A stretch of DNA of 30,523 nucleotides. Origin: Chrysochromulina tobinii. Lineage: Eukaryota; Haptophyta; Prymnesiales; Chrysochromulinaceae. This document shows, in pieces, positions 18,209-27,167 of the stretch (position 1 is the stretch's first letter; each line of letters begins with the position of its first letter). The notes beneath the pieces were generated by a model. It worked only from the letters and a program-made list of their open reading frames with translations. It was not told the DNA's origin and made no database searches. The stretch is from NCBI GenBank assembly GCA_001275005.1, contig JWZX01002015.1, forward strand, positions 1-30,523, given 5' to 3'. Position numbers and translations under genes: made by a program.

Positions 18209-20868
18209 ATGTCTCTTTCGGATAACATGGCCGCGTCGCACCCTGCTCCTGGCGCTCAAAACATCGACATGACGATCGCAACCCCTGGGAAGGACGCCTC
18301 CGACCCCAACAACAAGCCTGCACCAAAGCGCGCGCTCTTCTCGTCGCCGCCGGCGGCTACGCACATGACCAATGCAACTACACCTTCAACGACCGAAATT
18401 CGCAACACCAGAGAGTCGCACATCGTGATCATTCGCGGCGGCTACACCTTCAGCACGTCCGAGCAGTTCGTTGCGGACATCATCAAGGCGATCGATGCGG
18501 ATCCGATGCTCGAGTCGCTTCTCAAGTCGAGGCCGCTCGAGATGATGCCGATGGCATTTGCCAAGATCACGACGGGGTCTCTCGACGGCACCTCACCACT
18601 ACTCAAGCACAAGCACCTGGCCTTCATGAAGGAAGGGCTGCAGAACACGCAAGCGATGTTCGTGATCCCCAAGTCCGCCTGCATCGGCATGCTCGCCACG
18701 GTGATCATTGGCTACCTCGACGTCTACCAGCGCATCCACAGCATCACGCAATGCGATGAATCTGGATGGGCGCCATGGATGAAGTACGTCGCGGGACTCT
18801 TCAGCACCGGCACGGACGGCGAGTTCGACATGAGCTTCGAGCGCAGCCTCGACCGCCACAAGGACAAACTGAAATACTACGCGGATGCCATGGCCCTCGG
18901 CTTCGCCTCGTGGGCACTACCGCACGTAACCAACGCGCTCATCTCGGCGCTTCGCATCGAGTTCGTCTCGGAGGAGGCGGATCTCACTATCAAGAACACT
19001 CAGGACAAGCAGTTCACCGAGTTCCAGAAGGATCTCAAGGAGTCTCTCCTGGCGCTCGGGGTCCAAGGACCGGAACGCGATGACGGCTGGGTCGTGTACC
19101 CTGTGAACAAGACGGTGGAGGTCACAGCGAAGGGGACGGACCTGCTACGTCTTCCCACCGGAGTAAAAATGGAGATGAAGTGGCTCGTTTCAACGGAGGA
19201 GCTGCAGTCCACGGTTGACGTATATGTTGCTCCTCAGGCCGGCATCTTCAACATCAAGCGGGGCTTTCGGGAGGGCGGTGACGGACTCGAGGCCGTTCTC
19301 TCCGAGCTCGGCGACGACGTGTTGATGGTGATCCCGCGCGTCGAGATGGACACGGAAGCTACCGGCCTGCTCAAGCTCATGCTGCGCATCAAGCTTCCGG
19401 CCGAGAAGACCATCGAGAAGAAACTGCAGATCCTCTGCAAGGACCCGCGCAATGACGCTGCCGAAGTCAAGGGCGTCCCGACGAAACTGGCGTCAGGAGC
19501 TGAGGTTCGCATGATCTGGTCTGGTGACCTCAGCACGGCGCGCGCTCGCAACGGCCTCAATCGCGTCGCAGCGGTCTCGGCGGAGCTCAACAACAAGTCC
19601 TCGGAGGAGATGAAGAAGCTCAAAGGCGAGCTCGAGAAGCAGATTAAGGTGAACGCCGACGCGCTTCTGGAGCATGAGACCAAGATCACGGCGTACACGG
19701 CTCGCATGCAGGAGCTCATGGATAAGCAGGCAACGGTAATCACAGACATGCAGAAGCAGATGGGAGACAATGAGGCTGCGCACGTCAAGTCGCTGGCGGA
19801 CACCGAGGCGGCGCACGCTAAGGCGTTGGCGGACACCGAGGCGTCGTTCCAAATGCAGATGGACGACATGCGAGCGGTGATGCGGGAGCAGCAGCAGATG
19901 CAGCTCGGCTTGCGGCGGATGCGGCTCAGCTCACGCAGGCGCTCTCGTCGTTCATGGTTGGCGTCAAACAGGAGATGCTCGAGCAGAGAGCTGCGGTACA
20001 GGCCTCCGCGCTGGCGATCAAGGAGCTCAAGGATGGCTCGGCGGGGTATGTGGACGTGACCTCGGCCCTGGCACGGCGGCAGTGCGCAGTGCTGCGCGAC
20101 GCTCTCACCATGCATGCACGAGTCACCGCCCTTGCCACGCTCGCACGCACAGGTCTGCTGACGACGGCTTCTGATCCGCTCGATGGCGAGGTGCAGCTTC
20201 GCTCGGTGGAGTACCAGCGAGGTGACGGCGACCATGGGACTGGGGAAGAGGACAACTCGAGCGGCTCTAGCGGCGCCGGCACAGCGGGCAACGGGGTCAT
20301 CGCTCTGGATGCGCCGACTTCAAGACCGTGCGAGGGCCGGGTGACGGGCGGCGAGATAGGCGAACGAGGAGCTGCACACGATCGTGAGCGTGAAGCACAA
20401 CCCTTCGCGGGTGAGACGGGAGGCACTTCTGGTGCCGATACTGACCGCATGAACGCATCTAGCGTGAACACGAGGGGGCCGGTAACCCTCCAGGCCGCCG
20501 GCAAGGGCAAGGACGGGAGCATGCCACGTCGACTAGAGCACGGGCCCAGCGAGCGGTATGAGGTCAACGCGCTGTGTGGGGCATTAGGCGGCATACTTTG
20601 TGTCGAGTCTATGTCTACACCTTTATCGATGGTCAAATTTCGGGAGACTATGGGGGTGCTCAGTTCAACGCGCCGAAACGGGCGCGCCAAGTTTGCGGCG
20701 AGCAGTCGGCGTTCATTCACGAGTGTAATCCATGCTGCGTGGACGGTGTTTGCCCTTCTTCTGCCTGCCTCACGATGCGACGCGAGCGGAGCGATCGCGA
20801 GATGCTGTACGACGCTGGACATACGCTATGAGGACACGCTTGGGATGCAATGCTATGATACAGCCGAG
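18209..20868 (+). CDS. LINE ORF1-like protein, frameshifted near 19910
   Basis: Begins MSLSDNMAASHPAPG. A disordered N-terminus is followed by a globular region of about 350 residues (IVIIRGGYTFSTSEQFVADI; MPMAFAKITTG; DDGWVVYPVNKTVEV) that I do not recognise, and then a coiled coil (about 480-570, repeated AHAKALADTEA units). Near 19905-19915 the coiled coil continues one frame over (LTQALSSFMVGVKQEMLEQR) because of an apparent 1-base loss; the original frame ends at 20059. The new frame stays open past the inversion junction, so the true C-terminus is uncertain and the end given is approximate. By position it should be the nucleic-acid-binding ORF1 partner of the RT. Confidence 0.6.
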
Positions 20869-20876
20869 CTGCGGTG

Positions 20877-21743
20877 TTATGGAACGCGGCAGGGTCCCTG
20901 GCTTAGGCATGAAGGCATAAAGGCGCAGCTATCGCCGCGCTGTGCGGACGTTGAGCCCAGTTTCTGGAGCTGCACACAGTCGCTTGGTGCGGTGTTGGAT
21001 CCGCGCCACCTGTGCGCTGTTTCTAATGGTCGCTCCTCAAAGCGCCTCCGTGCTTCTGCGGCAGCCTGCTCCGCCACCCTTCGTAGCGATTGCACCGCCA
21101 CAGCTGTAGCATGTACCATGCCCCGCGCCGAGAGCAGCTCCTCAAACGCACCGCCCTCCCGTACGCGCCTGCAGTAACCGTCCTTGACTCGAGCGTCGCC
21201 TCTGGGTAACGCTGATACGGGTCTCGTCTCACCGCGGGTTGCAAGTTTTGGAACCGCTCTGGAAAAGGTGACCCACGCGTGGTCCGAGAGCGGTTTGGAC
21301 GTTCCATCCGTTGGACCGTCATGGCGAAGGGCGAAGTCCACCACCGTCCTATTCCAGAGGCTGCACTCTGCCCCAATAGTCACGGCTCCATCGAGCATGG
21401 ATCCAAAGCCATCTGCATCTCCCGCCTCGGCCGCGTCTCCGCCCTTCCGAGTCCAAACGATCAGTGGCTGTGGAGAGATAGGAAGAACATATTCCGCACC
21501 TGGCTGCGAGATGTAGTTCCGAAACACCCGATCGTTGGTGCTCAACGCCGTGCGAGAAGATCGCCACGTCTCCTCCGCCACGTAATTGAAGTCGCCCACC
21601 ACGATGCAGCCTTTCACTGCTTGAGCTGGGTCAGCCGCCCACGCATACGTAGCCTGTAGCTGTCTTTCGAAGCTCGAGGCGCCGTTGTGATGCAACCCAT
21701 GAACCGCGGCAATCATACGCAGCACGACATCGGGGGCTATCAC
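20877..21743 (-). CDS. LINE AP-endonuclease, C-terminal half, inverted
   Basis: Opposite in strand to the rest of the element. Clear APE-type endonuclease motifs: GCIVVGDFNYVAEETW (GDFN at about 21596-21585) and PLSDHAWVTF (SDH at about 21287-21279), followed by a basic linker typical of the EN-RT junction. The part upstream of the GDFN motif is short (about 50 residues), so the N-terminal catalytic residues (the first Asn and the Glu) are missing. The frame has no stop codon over 288 codons. As placed it cannot be translated with the RT. The start is a frame limit, not a true start codon. Confidence 0.75.
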   Translation of the reverse strand: MIAPDVVLRMIAAVHGLHHNGASSFERQLQATYAWAADPAQAVKGCIVVGDFNYVAEETWRSSRTALSTNDRVFRNYISQPGAEYVLPISPQPLIVWTRKGGDAAEAGDADGFGSMLDGAVTIGAECSLWNRTVVDFALRHDGPTDGTSKPLSDHAWVTFSRAVPKLATRGETRPVSALPRGDARVKDGYCRRVREGGAFEELLSARGMVHATAVAVQSLRRVAEQAAAEARRRFEERPLETAHRWRGSNTAPSDCVQLQKLGSTSAQRGDSCAFMPSCLSQGPCRVP

Positions 21744-21751
21744 CGCACGAG

Positions 21752-22837
21752 ATGGAAGGTGGTCTATTCAACTATCACTCGCGCCTATGGCTCATTCGAG
21801 AGAGATATGCTGGGGCCGGGGATGACGTGTGCTGGGCTAAGATCATCAGGCGATGTCGGCGGTGCTGGACGAGCGCGAACCGGAGGCTAGTGCGCAGGCA
21901 GCAGCGAGACGACGAGCGACTCAGGGAGCTGTCACTGGGAATCGTCGAGGGCACGGGCAGCAAGGATCTAGCGCAGGTGGCTATGCAAGCGTGGAAAGCG
22001 ATCCGCCCTCCGCGGACCAGCCTGGCGTTCGACAAATTCTACCCGAGAGACGATGTCGCCAGCGCTCCAGTGACTGCGGCGGACGATCCAGATGCATTTC
22101 TCAACGGGGTGGCACGCGAGGGCGACCGACTCGTCAAAGGTTTTTCGTCCACCCCGCCGATCATCGACGCGTTCAAGGCCTTCTGCAAGGTCTTCTGCCC
22201 AACCTATGAGACTTTGCGCGGGCGGGATGGTGGCGTTTGGGAACTCGCCAAGGAGCTCACATTCCCGGTCTTTCTGCAAGTGCTCAAGCGGGTGCCAAGG
22301 GGGAAGGCTGTGGGGTACGGCGGCTTCTCTATTGAGCTGCTCATTCATGCGGATCGGGAAATCAAGAAGGCCTTCTACGATTGTCTGGTGGCGGACTTGC
22401 GGGGTGGGGATTTCCCCCCGTCTTGGCGTAAGGTCATCTACGTACTGCTCACGAAGCCGCCACCCAATAATCCGGCACTCATCTCTGAGAGACGCGAGAT
22501 CGCCCTGATGGCGCAGGATATGAAGTTGATCATGCACATGGTACGGGCGACGGCCTATCGGCTCATCACGGGCAGGCTTCGGTCGGAGCAGTGTGGATGG
22601 CTGCCTGGATACGGCACCGTGGACGCCGGGCTCCCATTGGCGGCCGTGATCCAGCAGGCGCAGCGACTGCAGCAGTCGATATGGATCTTATACGTCGACC
22701 TGGCAACGTTTTTTCCGCGCATTGACCGCGAGGCCCTCACGGTCGCCGAGGTTCTGGTAGGGCTCCCTCCGCAAGTCATTGAGCTCGTCGGGCAGATTTA
22801 CGGCGCAGGGCGAGCGGTGGCAGCACACGCAGGCGTG
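21752..22837 (+). CDS. LINE reverse transcriptase, N-terminal half
   Basis: Open plus-strand frame covering the linker, fingers and palm of the RT. FPVFLQVLKRVPRGKAVGYG (motif 1/2 region), WRKVIYVLLTKPP, SERREIALMAQDMKLIMHMV and GWLPGYGT are present. Motif A is ILYVDLATFFPRID, with the catalytic Asp codon at 22697-22699. Colinearity with RT ends at about YGAGRAVAAHAG; the bases after that belong to the inverted block read on the wrong strand. Start given is the first ATG, but it was surely part of a longer polyprotein. Confidence 0.8.
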
Positions 22838-23610
22838 GTCACATCCCGCCGCGCCTTTTTGTTGAACATCCTCCGCCACTCCTTCTCGATGTTCTCCATC
22901 CACTCGAAGGGGTAGTACACCGTGCTGCACTTGAATCCCGCAAGACCCTGGAAAAGCCCATTCGAGACCAAGATCATATCCCGCCTGGTCGGTTTGTGCA
23001 TGCGCGCCACGCGGCCAATCGCAACCCGCAGCTGCTTTTTTAACGATTCCGCCGCCGCCCCATCTCCGCCCAGTGCAGCGCGCAACACGCCCAAGTGTTT
23101 GTATGCCTCACTCCGCGAGAGAGTCGGCACGCGGGTGCCATCGAGGGTTACAAGCTGCGGATCAGATATGTCAAACTCACCGCCTTGCCCGTCCCGAAGC
23201 ACGCCCGTGACCACGGTCTTGAGCTTGCCCTTGATGCCCAGCTTAGAGCCAGAGATTGGGACCCAGACGTTCCATACCGCCCAGGCGCGCTTCAGATCAG
23301 CTTCGCTACCAAAAGTCCCTGCCCAATCGTCCGCATAGGCTAAGCTCGCAATCGCGCGGATGCACCCCTCCTCGTCATCCCCAAAACCAAACAACTGAAC
23401 TCCGTGCACGTGTAGTTTGATCGCCCACAGGATCGAGTTGAGAATGATTTTCGCTCGGTCCGGAGAAAGCACCTCGCCCATCAACGCCCCCATATGGTTT
23501 CTGAAGGATGCGCTGAGCCCGATGGCGGTGTCGAACTGACACTCAACCGCCTCGCTGGCTGTATGAGGGCGGGGGTGGAGCTGCAGGTGGGCGACGGCAT
23601 TTGTGGGCAA
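22838..23610 (-). CDS. LINE reverse transcriptase, C-terminal half, inverted
   Basis: Minus-strand frame continuing exactly where the plus-strand RT stops. Motif B region MGALMGEVLSPDRAKIILNS and motif C SLAYADDWAG (YADD at about 23337-23326) are intact. They are followed by thumb-like sequence (SEAYKHLGVLRAALGGDG; FEWMENIEKEWRRMFNKK). No stop codons over about 260 codons. The junctions lie near 22830-22850 and 23600-23625; I could not find long inverted repeats there. Separated like this, motif A and motif C lie on opposite strands and the RT cannot be made as one protein. Confidence 0.85.
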
Positions 23611-26600
23611 TAGGCTGCGCGTCGTTCTACGTGTCTTTCACTAGAGCTCTTGCGGACGCCGCCGATACCTCTCAGCGTGCGGCGGCTCGATCGGCATTGG
23701 CTCTCAGCTTATCGAGGTGGGGGGCACAAGGCGATCCTCGGCTGTTCTCGTGGAGCCATCTCACGAGCACTCTCGAGAGGCATTTGCGAGGCCGTCAGAG
23801 GTATCTTGGAGAAGCCTTCATGTTCATCTCGAGCCTCTTGCAGGGTGACAAGCCGCCCGGGGAAAATTGGCGATGGGTGAACAGCCCGGAGACTTGGGAC
23901 CCGTTGCACGAATGCCGGCCGCACTTTCGGACCCTCGAGTCGATCGCGCTCTTCGAGCCTGAACAACGCGGGGGCCTTGGGATTGAGCCGGCACCTAAAC
24001 TACTCGATGCACGGATTCGGGTGGCAGGGCAGCTGTACACGTGGGGGATGATGCACGAGGGCTCTCGGCTGATGTCGTTCGAGGAGGCGCGTCGACTCTA
24101 CCCATGGCTCAACGCGACACGGATCTATACGCTCGATGGTGGGTGGCGCGAGGTTAAGACGGATGGAGGGCGGGTGAAGATCGCTACGAGAGCTGCAATC
24201 GATCACGAGGGGCACGTGCTTGGAGGTCGGATATGCGAAGAGGACGTGAACGAGGACAATTATATTGCAGAACTCGCTGCTCAGCTCGACGCGCTCACGG
24301 ATGCTACCTCACGAGGGCCTGATGAGAGAGTCATTTTGGTTTTCGACGCCACGTCACCGGTACGGGCGATGCTTCGTTTTGGGCGACTTAGTGCTCGTGC
24401 GCGCGGAGATCGGCTTGCCGCAGAGCTGCTCGAGCATTTTGAGCGCCTTCGGCGGCGGGTGGCGGCCTTGGTACTTATCTGGCAGACGTCGCACGTGGGC
24501 GAGCCGGTCAACGAGTGGGTCGACGTGATGTGCGACAAGTTTGGGGTGGATGACGATTACCCAATCCCGCGGGGCAAGGTGGAATTTGCCTCGCTCATCT
24601 TCCCTGATCACAGGGGCCCAGCGCAGACGTACGCCATGGATGGTATGAGTCGGGTCGTCGCGCAGCGCTTACGCAACAGAGTACAGGATACAATTTTGCG
24701 CGCTCCTGATGAACACGTACAGCTCCTTGGGATGACACCGGAGGCACAACAGATTTGCGATGAGATCGCGTCAAGACGCTGTCAGTACGTGGATCAGCCG
24801 TACGCAGATTCGCGGGTGCGGCGGGTGTTGGCAGCTGAATGGTGTCCATTTGGATGCACTGATCACGACGGGGGATGGCGCGAAATTCATCCCTCGGCAG
24901 CGGCGAGGCGACGGGTGCTGCAGCTTCCACAGCTCGCGACCCTGGTCGCGGCAACTCTAGACGTTCAATCTGGAGAAAAGTGCCTGATCTCGGCGCAGGA
25001 TCAGCAGGCTCTGGGCGGTGAGGCGGTGCAAGTCGGAGACGCGATTGAATGGCGGGGCAGATGGTTTGCGCGGGCGGAGCGGTCACCCACATGGTGGCAC
25101 TTCCACTTCGAGTGCACAGGGGCACCCATGCTGGCGGCGCGGAAGTCTTACGCACTGGCGGCGGTGGCGGCACGACGCTGTATGGTCACGTTGCAGAAGG
25201 GGCGCGAGCTGGTTCCGCACAGTCAACTCGACGATCTCATCCTGCTCATACATCAAGGTCTGAAAGGCTGGGAGGCAGAAGATGGTGCTACAGGGTCAAT
25301 GGCCCAGCGGCAGAGTCTACGGAATCGGGTCCAGCGGGGCATGACGGAGGCGTGGGAGACCGAACTGCTGCGGGCAGGAGCGGCGGGCGCCATTCGAATT
25401 TCTGGATCCGGAGCAGACACCAGTGGACGATGGAGGCTTGCGCTGACGGAAATGGTGCTGAGTGGGTGCCAGATGCAGAAACTGGGCAAGGAGCATTGCG
25501 CGGAGGGGAGGAGGGCGCTTTGGGCACGCCTCGGCGACCTTCGACTTCTGGGCAAAATCTTCACAGCTTGGGGTCGAGCGCTCCTGCACACCACGGCACG
25601 ACGGGTGGCGGCGCTGCGGAAATTGCGGCTGGCAAAGGAATTTGTCACGAGCGTCACTACAGGTGAAAGGAGGCGTCTGCGTAAGGAGGTCGCCACGAGG
25701 CTGGCTGAGATCGACGAGGAGCCGGCGGGCAATGCACCAGGCGAGTGGCTCCAACTGCGTGCGTGGGTAGCGTGGCGCATGGCACTTGCGCAAGGGCTTG
25801 GCAGAAGCGGCAAGTGCATCACCCACGGGGCGGCGCGCGACTCTCTGCGCGAGCAATTGCTCGAGGCCTCCACTGGGCGCCGGCAGGAGATCCCGAGAGG
25901 GCGAGAGGGTTTGGTCACGCTGCGGGCGTTGAAGAAACTCGCCTGGCGGCGATGGCTACGCACGGGCGGATGGGCTGCGTTTGACCTTTGCCTTCGTAAG
26001 GAAGACAGGATCAGGCGGAATCGGGCGCTCGCAGCGCAACGGGATGGCATGCGGCGATGGGCTCGCAGGGCTGACGGCACCAGGTGGCTCATTCTTACGG
26101 AGGCCGAGACGGAGGAGCGGTTTGAGTTTTGTCATGAGGGACTGCGGGCCCTTCTTGCACTCAAGCAGGTCCTCGGCACTGGAGAATGGAAGGCGCTGGG
26201 AATTCTCAATTTGCGACTCGGCCACTTCATCAGGGTCGGGCAGTTGTCCTACGGCCCGGAGGAGGTCTCTTCCTGCCACACCTTGAGTGGGCAGGAGGCG
26301 ACGGAGGTGGGCTCACCGGTGCGACTAGAGATTGAACCAAGACGGGACCCACAACGTGAGAAGCGTCGCAGGCAGGAGGTACTTCGCTCCAGGCGTGAGG
26401 TTCGACAGCGTGTGGCCATGGGACCCGTCGTCGCTGGTCAGGAGGCGGACGATGGAGGGCGGTGGGCGGTGCGTCGCATCATGGCGGTGCGCCGACACGA
26501 GGGACGGCGCGGTCGCCCGCTGGATGTTCTTGTGGAATGGGAAGGCGAGGACTCCGATGGAGATCTATGGGAGGAGTCTTGGGTTAGTGTCACATACCTC

Positions 26601-26777
26601 TCGAAGGACCTGCGTGACGAAGCGAGGAAGCTCGAGAGCGAGCTTTTCGGGACGCGCGGTGCGCAGGCGCCCGTCACGCATACCAGCGAGTCGGGGCGAC
26701 AGAGACAGGAGAGAGAGAGAGAGACCATGCAGTGGAGCTCGCGATTACGAGATCGGGCGAGAGGGGCGCTTGCGTAA
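23601..26777 (+). CDS. LINE C-terminal polyprotein: RNase H and chromodomain
   Basis: Open frame of 1058 codons. Residues 20-135 continue the RT thumb/connection region (ESIALFEPEQRGGLGIEPAP). An RNase H domain spans about 172-312 with the expected acidic residues: D179 (YTLDGGWRE), E224 (NYIAELAAQLDAL), D249 (LVFDATSP) and D308 (EPVNEWVDVM). A region of about 640 residues follows. It has two Cys/His clusters (WCPFGCTDHDGGW; WWHFHFECTG) that may bind zinc and recruit nucleic acid, then Arg/Leu-rich helices. A chromodomain-like segment at about 953-1010 (RWAVRRIMAVRRHEG; LDVLVEWEGEDSDGDLWEES) matches the beta-barrel plus WE motif of the family. It probably guides integration into chromatin. 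The first codon is a frame limit at the inversion junction. Confidence 0.8.
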   Translation: MWAIGCASFYVSFTRALADAADTSQRAAARSALALSLSRWGAQGDPRLFSWSHLTSTLERHLRGRQRYLGEAFMFISSLLQGDKPPGENWRWVNSPETWDPLHECRPHFRTLESIALFEPEQRGGLGIEPAPKLLDARIRVAGQLYTWGMMHEGSRLMSFEEARRLYPWLNATRIYTLDGGWREVKTDGGRVKIATRAAIDHEGHVLGGRICEEDVNEDNYIAELAAQLDALTDATSRGPDERVILVFDATSPVRAMLRFGRLSARARGDRLAAELLEHFERLRRRVAALVLIWQTSHVGEPVNEWVDVMCDKFGVDDDYPIPRGKVEFASLIFPDHRGPAQTYAMDGMSRVVAQRLRNRVQDTILRAPDEHVQLLGMTPEAQQICDEIASRRCQYVDQPYADSRVRRVLAAEWCPFGCTDHDGGWREIHPSAAARRRVLQLPQLATLVAATLDVQSGEKCLISAQDQQALGGEAVQVGDAIEWRGRWFARAERSPTWWHFHFECTGAPMLAARKSYALAAVAARRCMVTLQKGRELVPHSQLDDLILLIHQGLKGWEAEDGATGSMAQRQSLRNRVQRGMTEAWETELLRAGAAGAIRISGSGADTSGRWRLALTEMVLSGCQMQKLGKEHCAEGRRALWARLGDLRLLGKIFTAWGRALLHTTARRVAALRKLRLAKEFVTSVTTGERRRLRKEVATRLAEIDEEPAGNAPGEWLQLRAWVAWRMALAQGLGRSGKCITHGAARDSLREQLLEASTGRRQEIPRGREGLVTLRALKKLAWRRWLRTGGWAAFDLCLRKEDRIRRNRALAAQRDGMRRWARRADGTRWLILTEAETEERFEFCHEGLRALLALKQVLGTGEWKALGILNLRLGHFIRVGQLSYGPEEVSSCHTLSGQEATEVGSPVRLEIEPRRDPQREKRRRQEVLRSRREVRQRVAMGPVVAGQEADDGGRWAVRRIMAVRRHEGRRGRPLDVLVEWEGEDSDGDLWEESWVSVTYLSKDLRDEARKLESELFGTRGAQAPVTHTSESGRQRQERERETMQWSSRLRDRARGALA

Positions 26778-26808
26778 CCCCGCAGCTCTCGAGCCGCAAC
26801 CGAGGGTT

Positions 26809-26885
26809 AACTGATGGCTTTCATCAGTTTCAACACTCGCGTTGCTGAACACCGTACACGCCTTGTATGCCTGGGGGAGACCCCC
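26809..26885 (+). other. two hairpins in the LINE 3' UTR
   Basis: An 8-bp perfect stem with a 5-base loop at 26809-26829 (AACTGATG / CATCAGTT) and a 5-bp G/C stem with an AGA loop at 26873-26885 (GGGGGAGACCCCC). Stem-loops at the 3' end are often what the LINE RT recognises on its RNA; that role here is inference. Confidence 0.7.
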
Positions 26886-26916
26886 TCGCCACGTGTGCGC
26901 TGCCGGTTGGCGTTGT

Positions 26917-26936
26917 TTACTTACTTACTTACTTAC
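26917..26936 (+). repeat. (TTAC)5 3' tail of the LINE
   Basis: Five perfect TTAC units directly after the 3' UTR. A short microsatellite in place of poly-A is a usual 3' end for several LINE clades, so it likely marks the end of the element. 26937-27167 then holds no supported gene. Confidence 0.8.
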
Positions 26937-27167
26937 GCGATTCCGCCGTCCACCATGTGAAACTCGAATGAGTCGAATACAGTCATTAGTTGTTTGTGTA
27001 GCCGAGGCCGACGCGCTTACGACACGCATAGCGTCATCGGACTCTCACTCTGGGGCGTTCACGTCTGTTCCTGGATGGTGCTTTCCCACGGCTGCTCTGG
27101 TTCCGCGGACCTATAGGCTGTGAATGTGCGAATTGGCTGTGAATTTGCGATGGATTCAAGGAAGTCC

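Larger units (their letters stand above)
18209..26936 (+). mobile_element. LINE (non-LTR) retrotransposon with chromodomain, internally rearranged
   Basis: In order on the map: ORF1-like protein (plus), endonuclease second half (minus), RT first half (plus), RT second half with YADD (minus), then RNase H, a long C-terminal region and a chromodomain (plus), and a 3' UTR with two hairpins and a (TTAC)5 tail. No long terminal repeats are seen. Domain order after re-orienting the two minus blocks is that of APE-type LINEs. The first half of the endonuclease is not recognisable. The start coordinate is the ORF1 ATG; the true 5' end lies upstream. Confidence 0.85.

Noticed and set aside
18209-23610. 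Twin priming as the source of the inverted LINE blocks
   Set aside because: Twin priming gives one inversion at the 5' end of a truncated copy. Here there are two internal inversions with sequence of the element on both sides.
18209-26936. LTR retrotransposon because of the chromodomain
   Set aside because: No integrase, protease or terminal repeats. AP endonuclease motifs, LINE-type RT and a TTAC microsatellite tail point to a non-LTR element.
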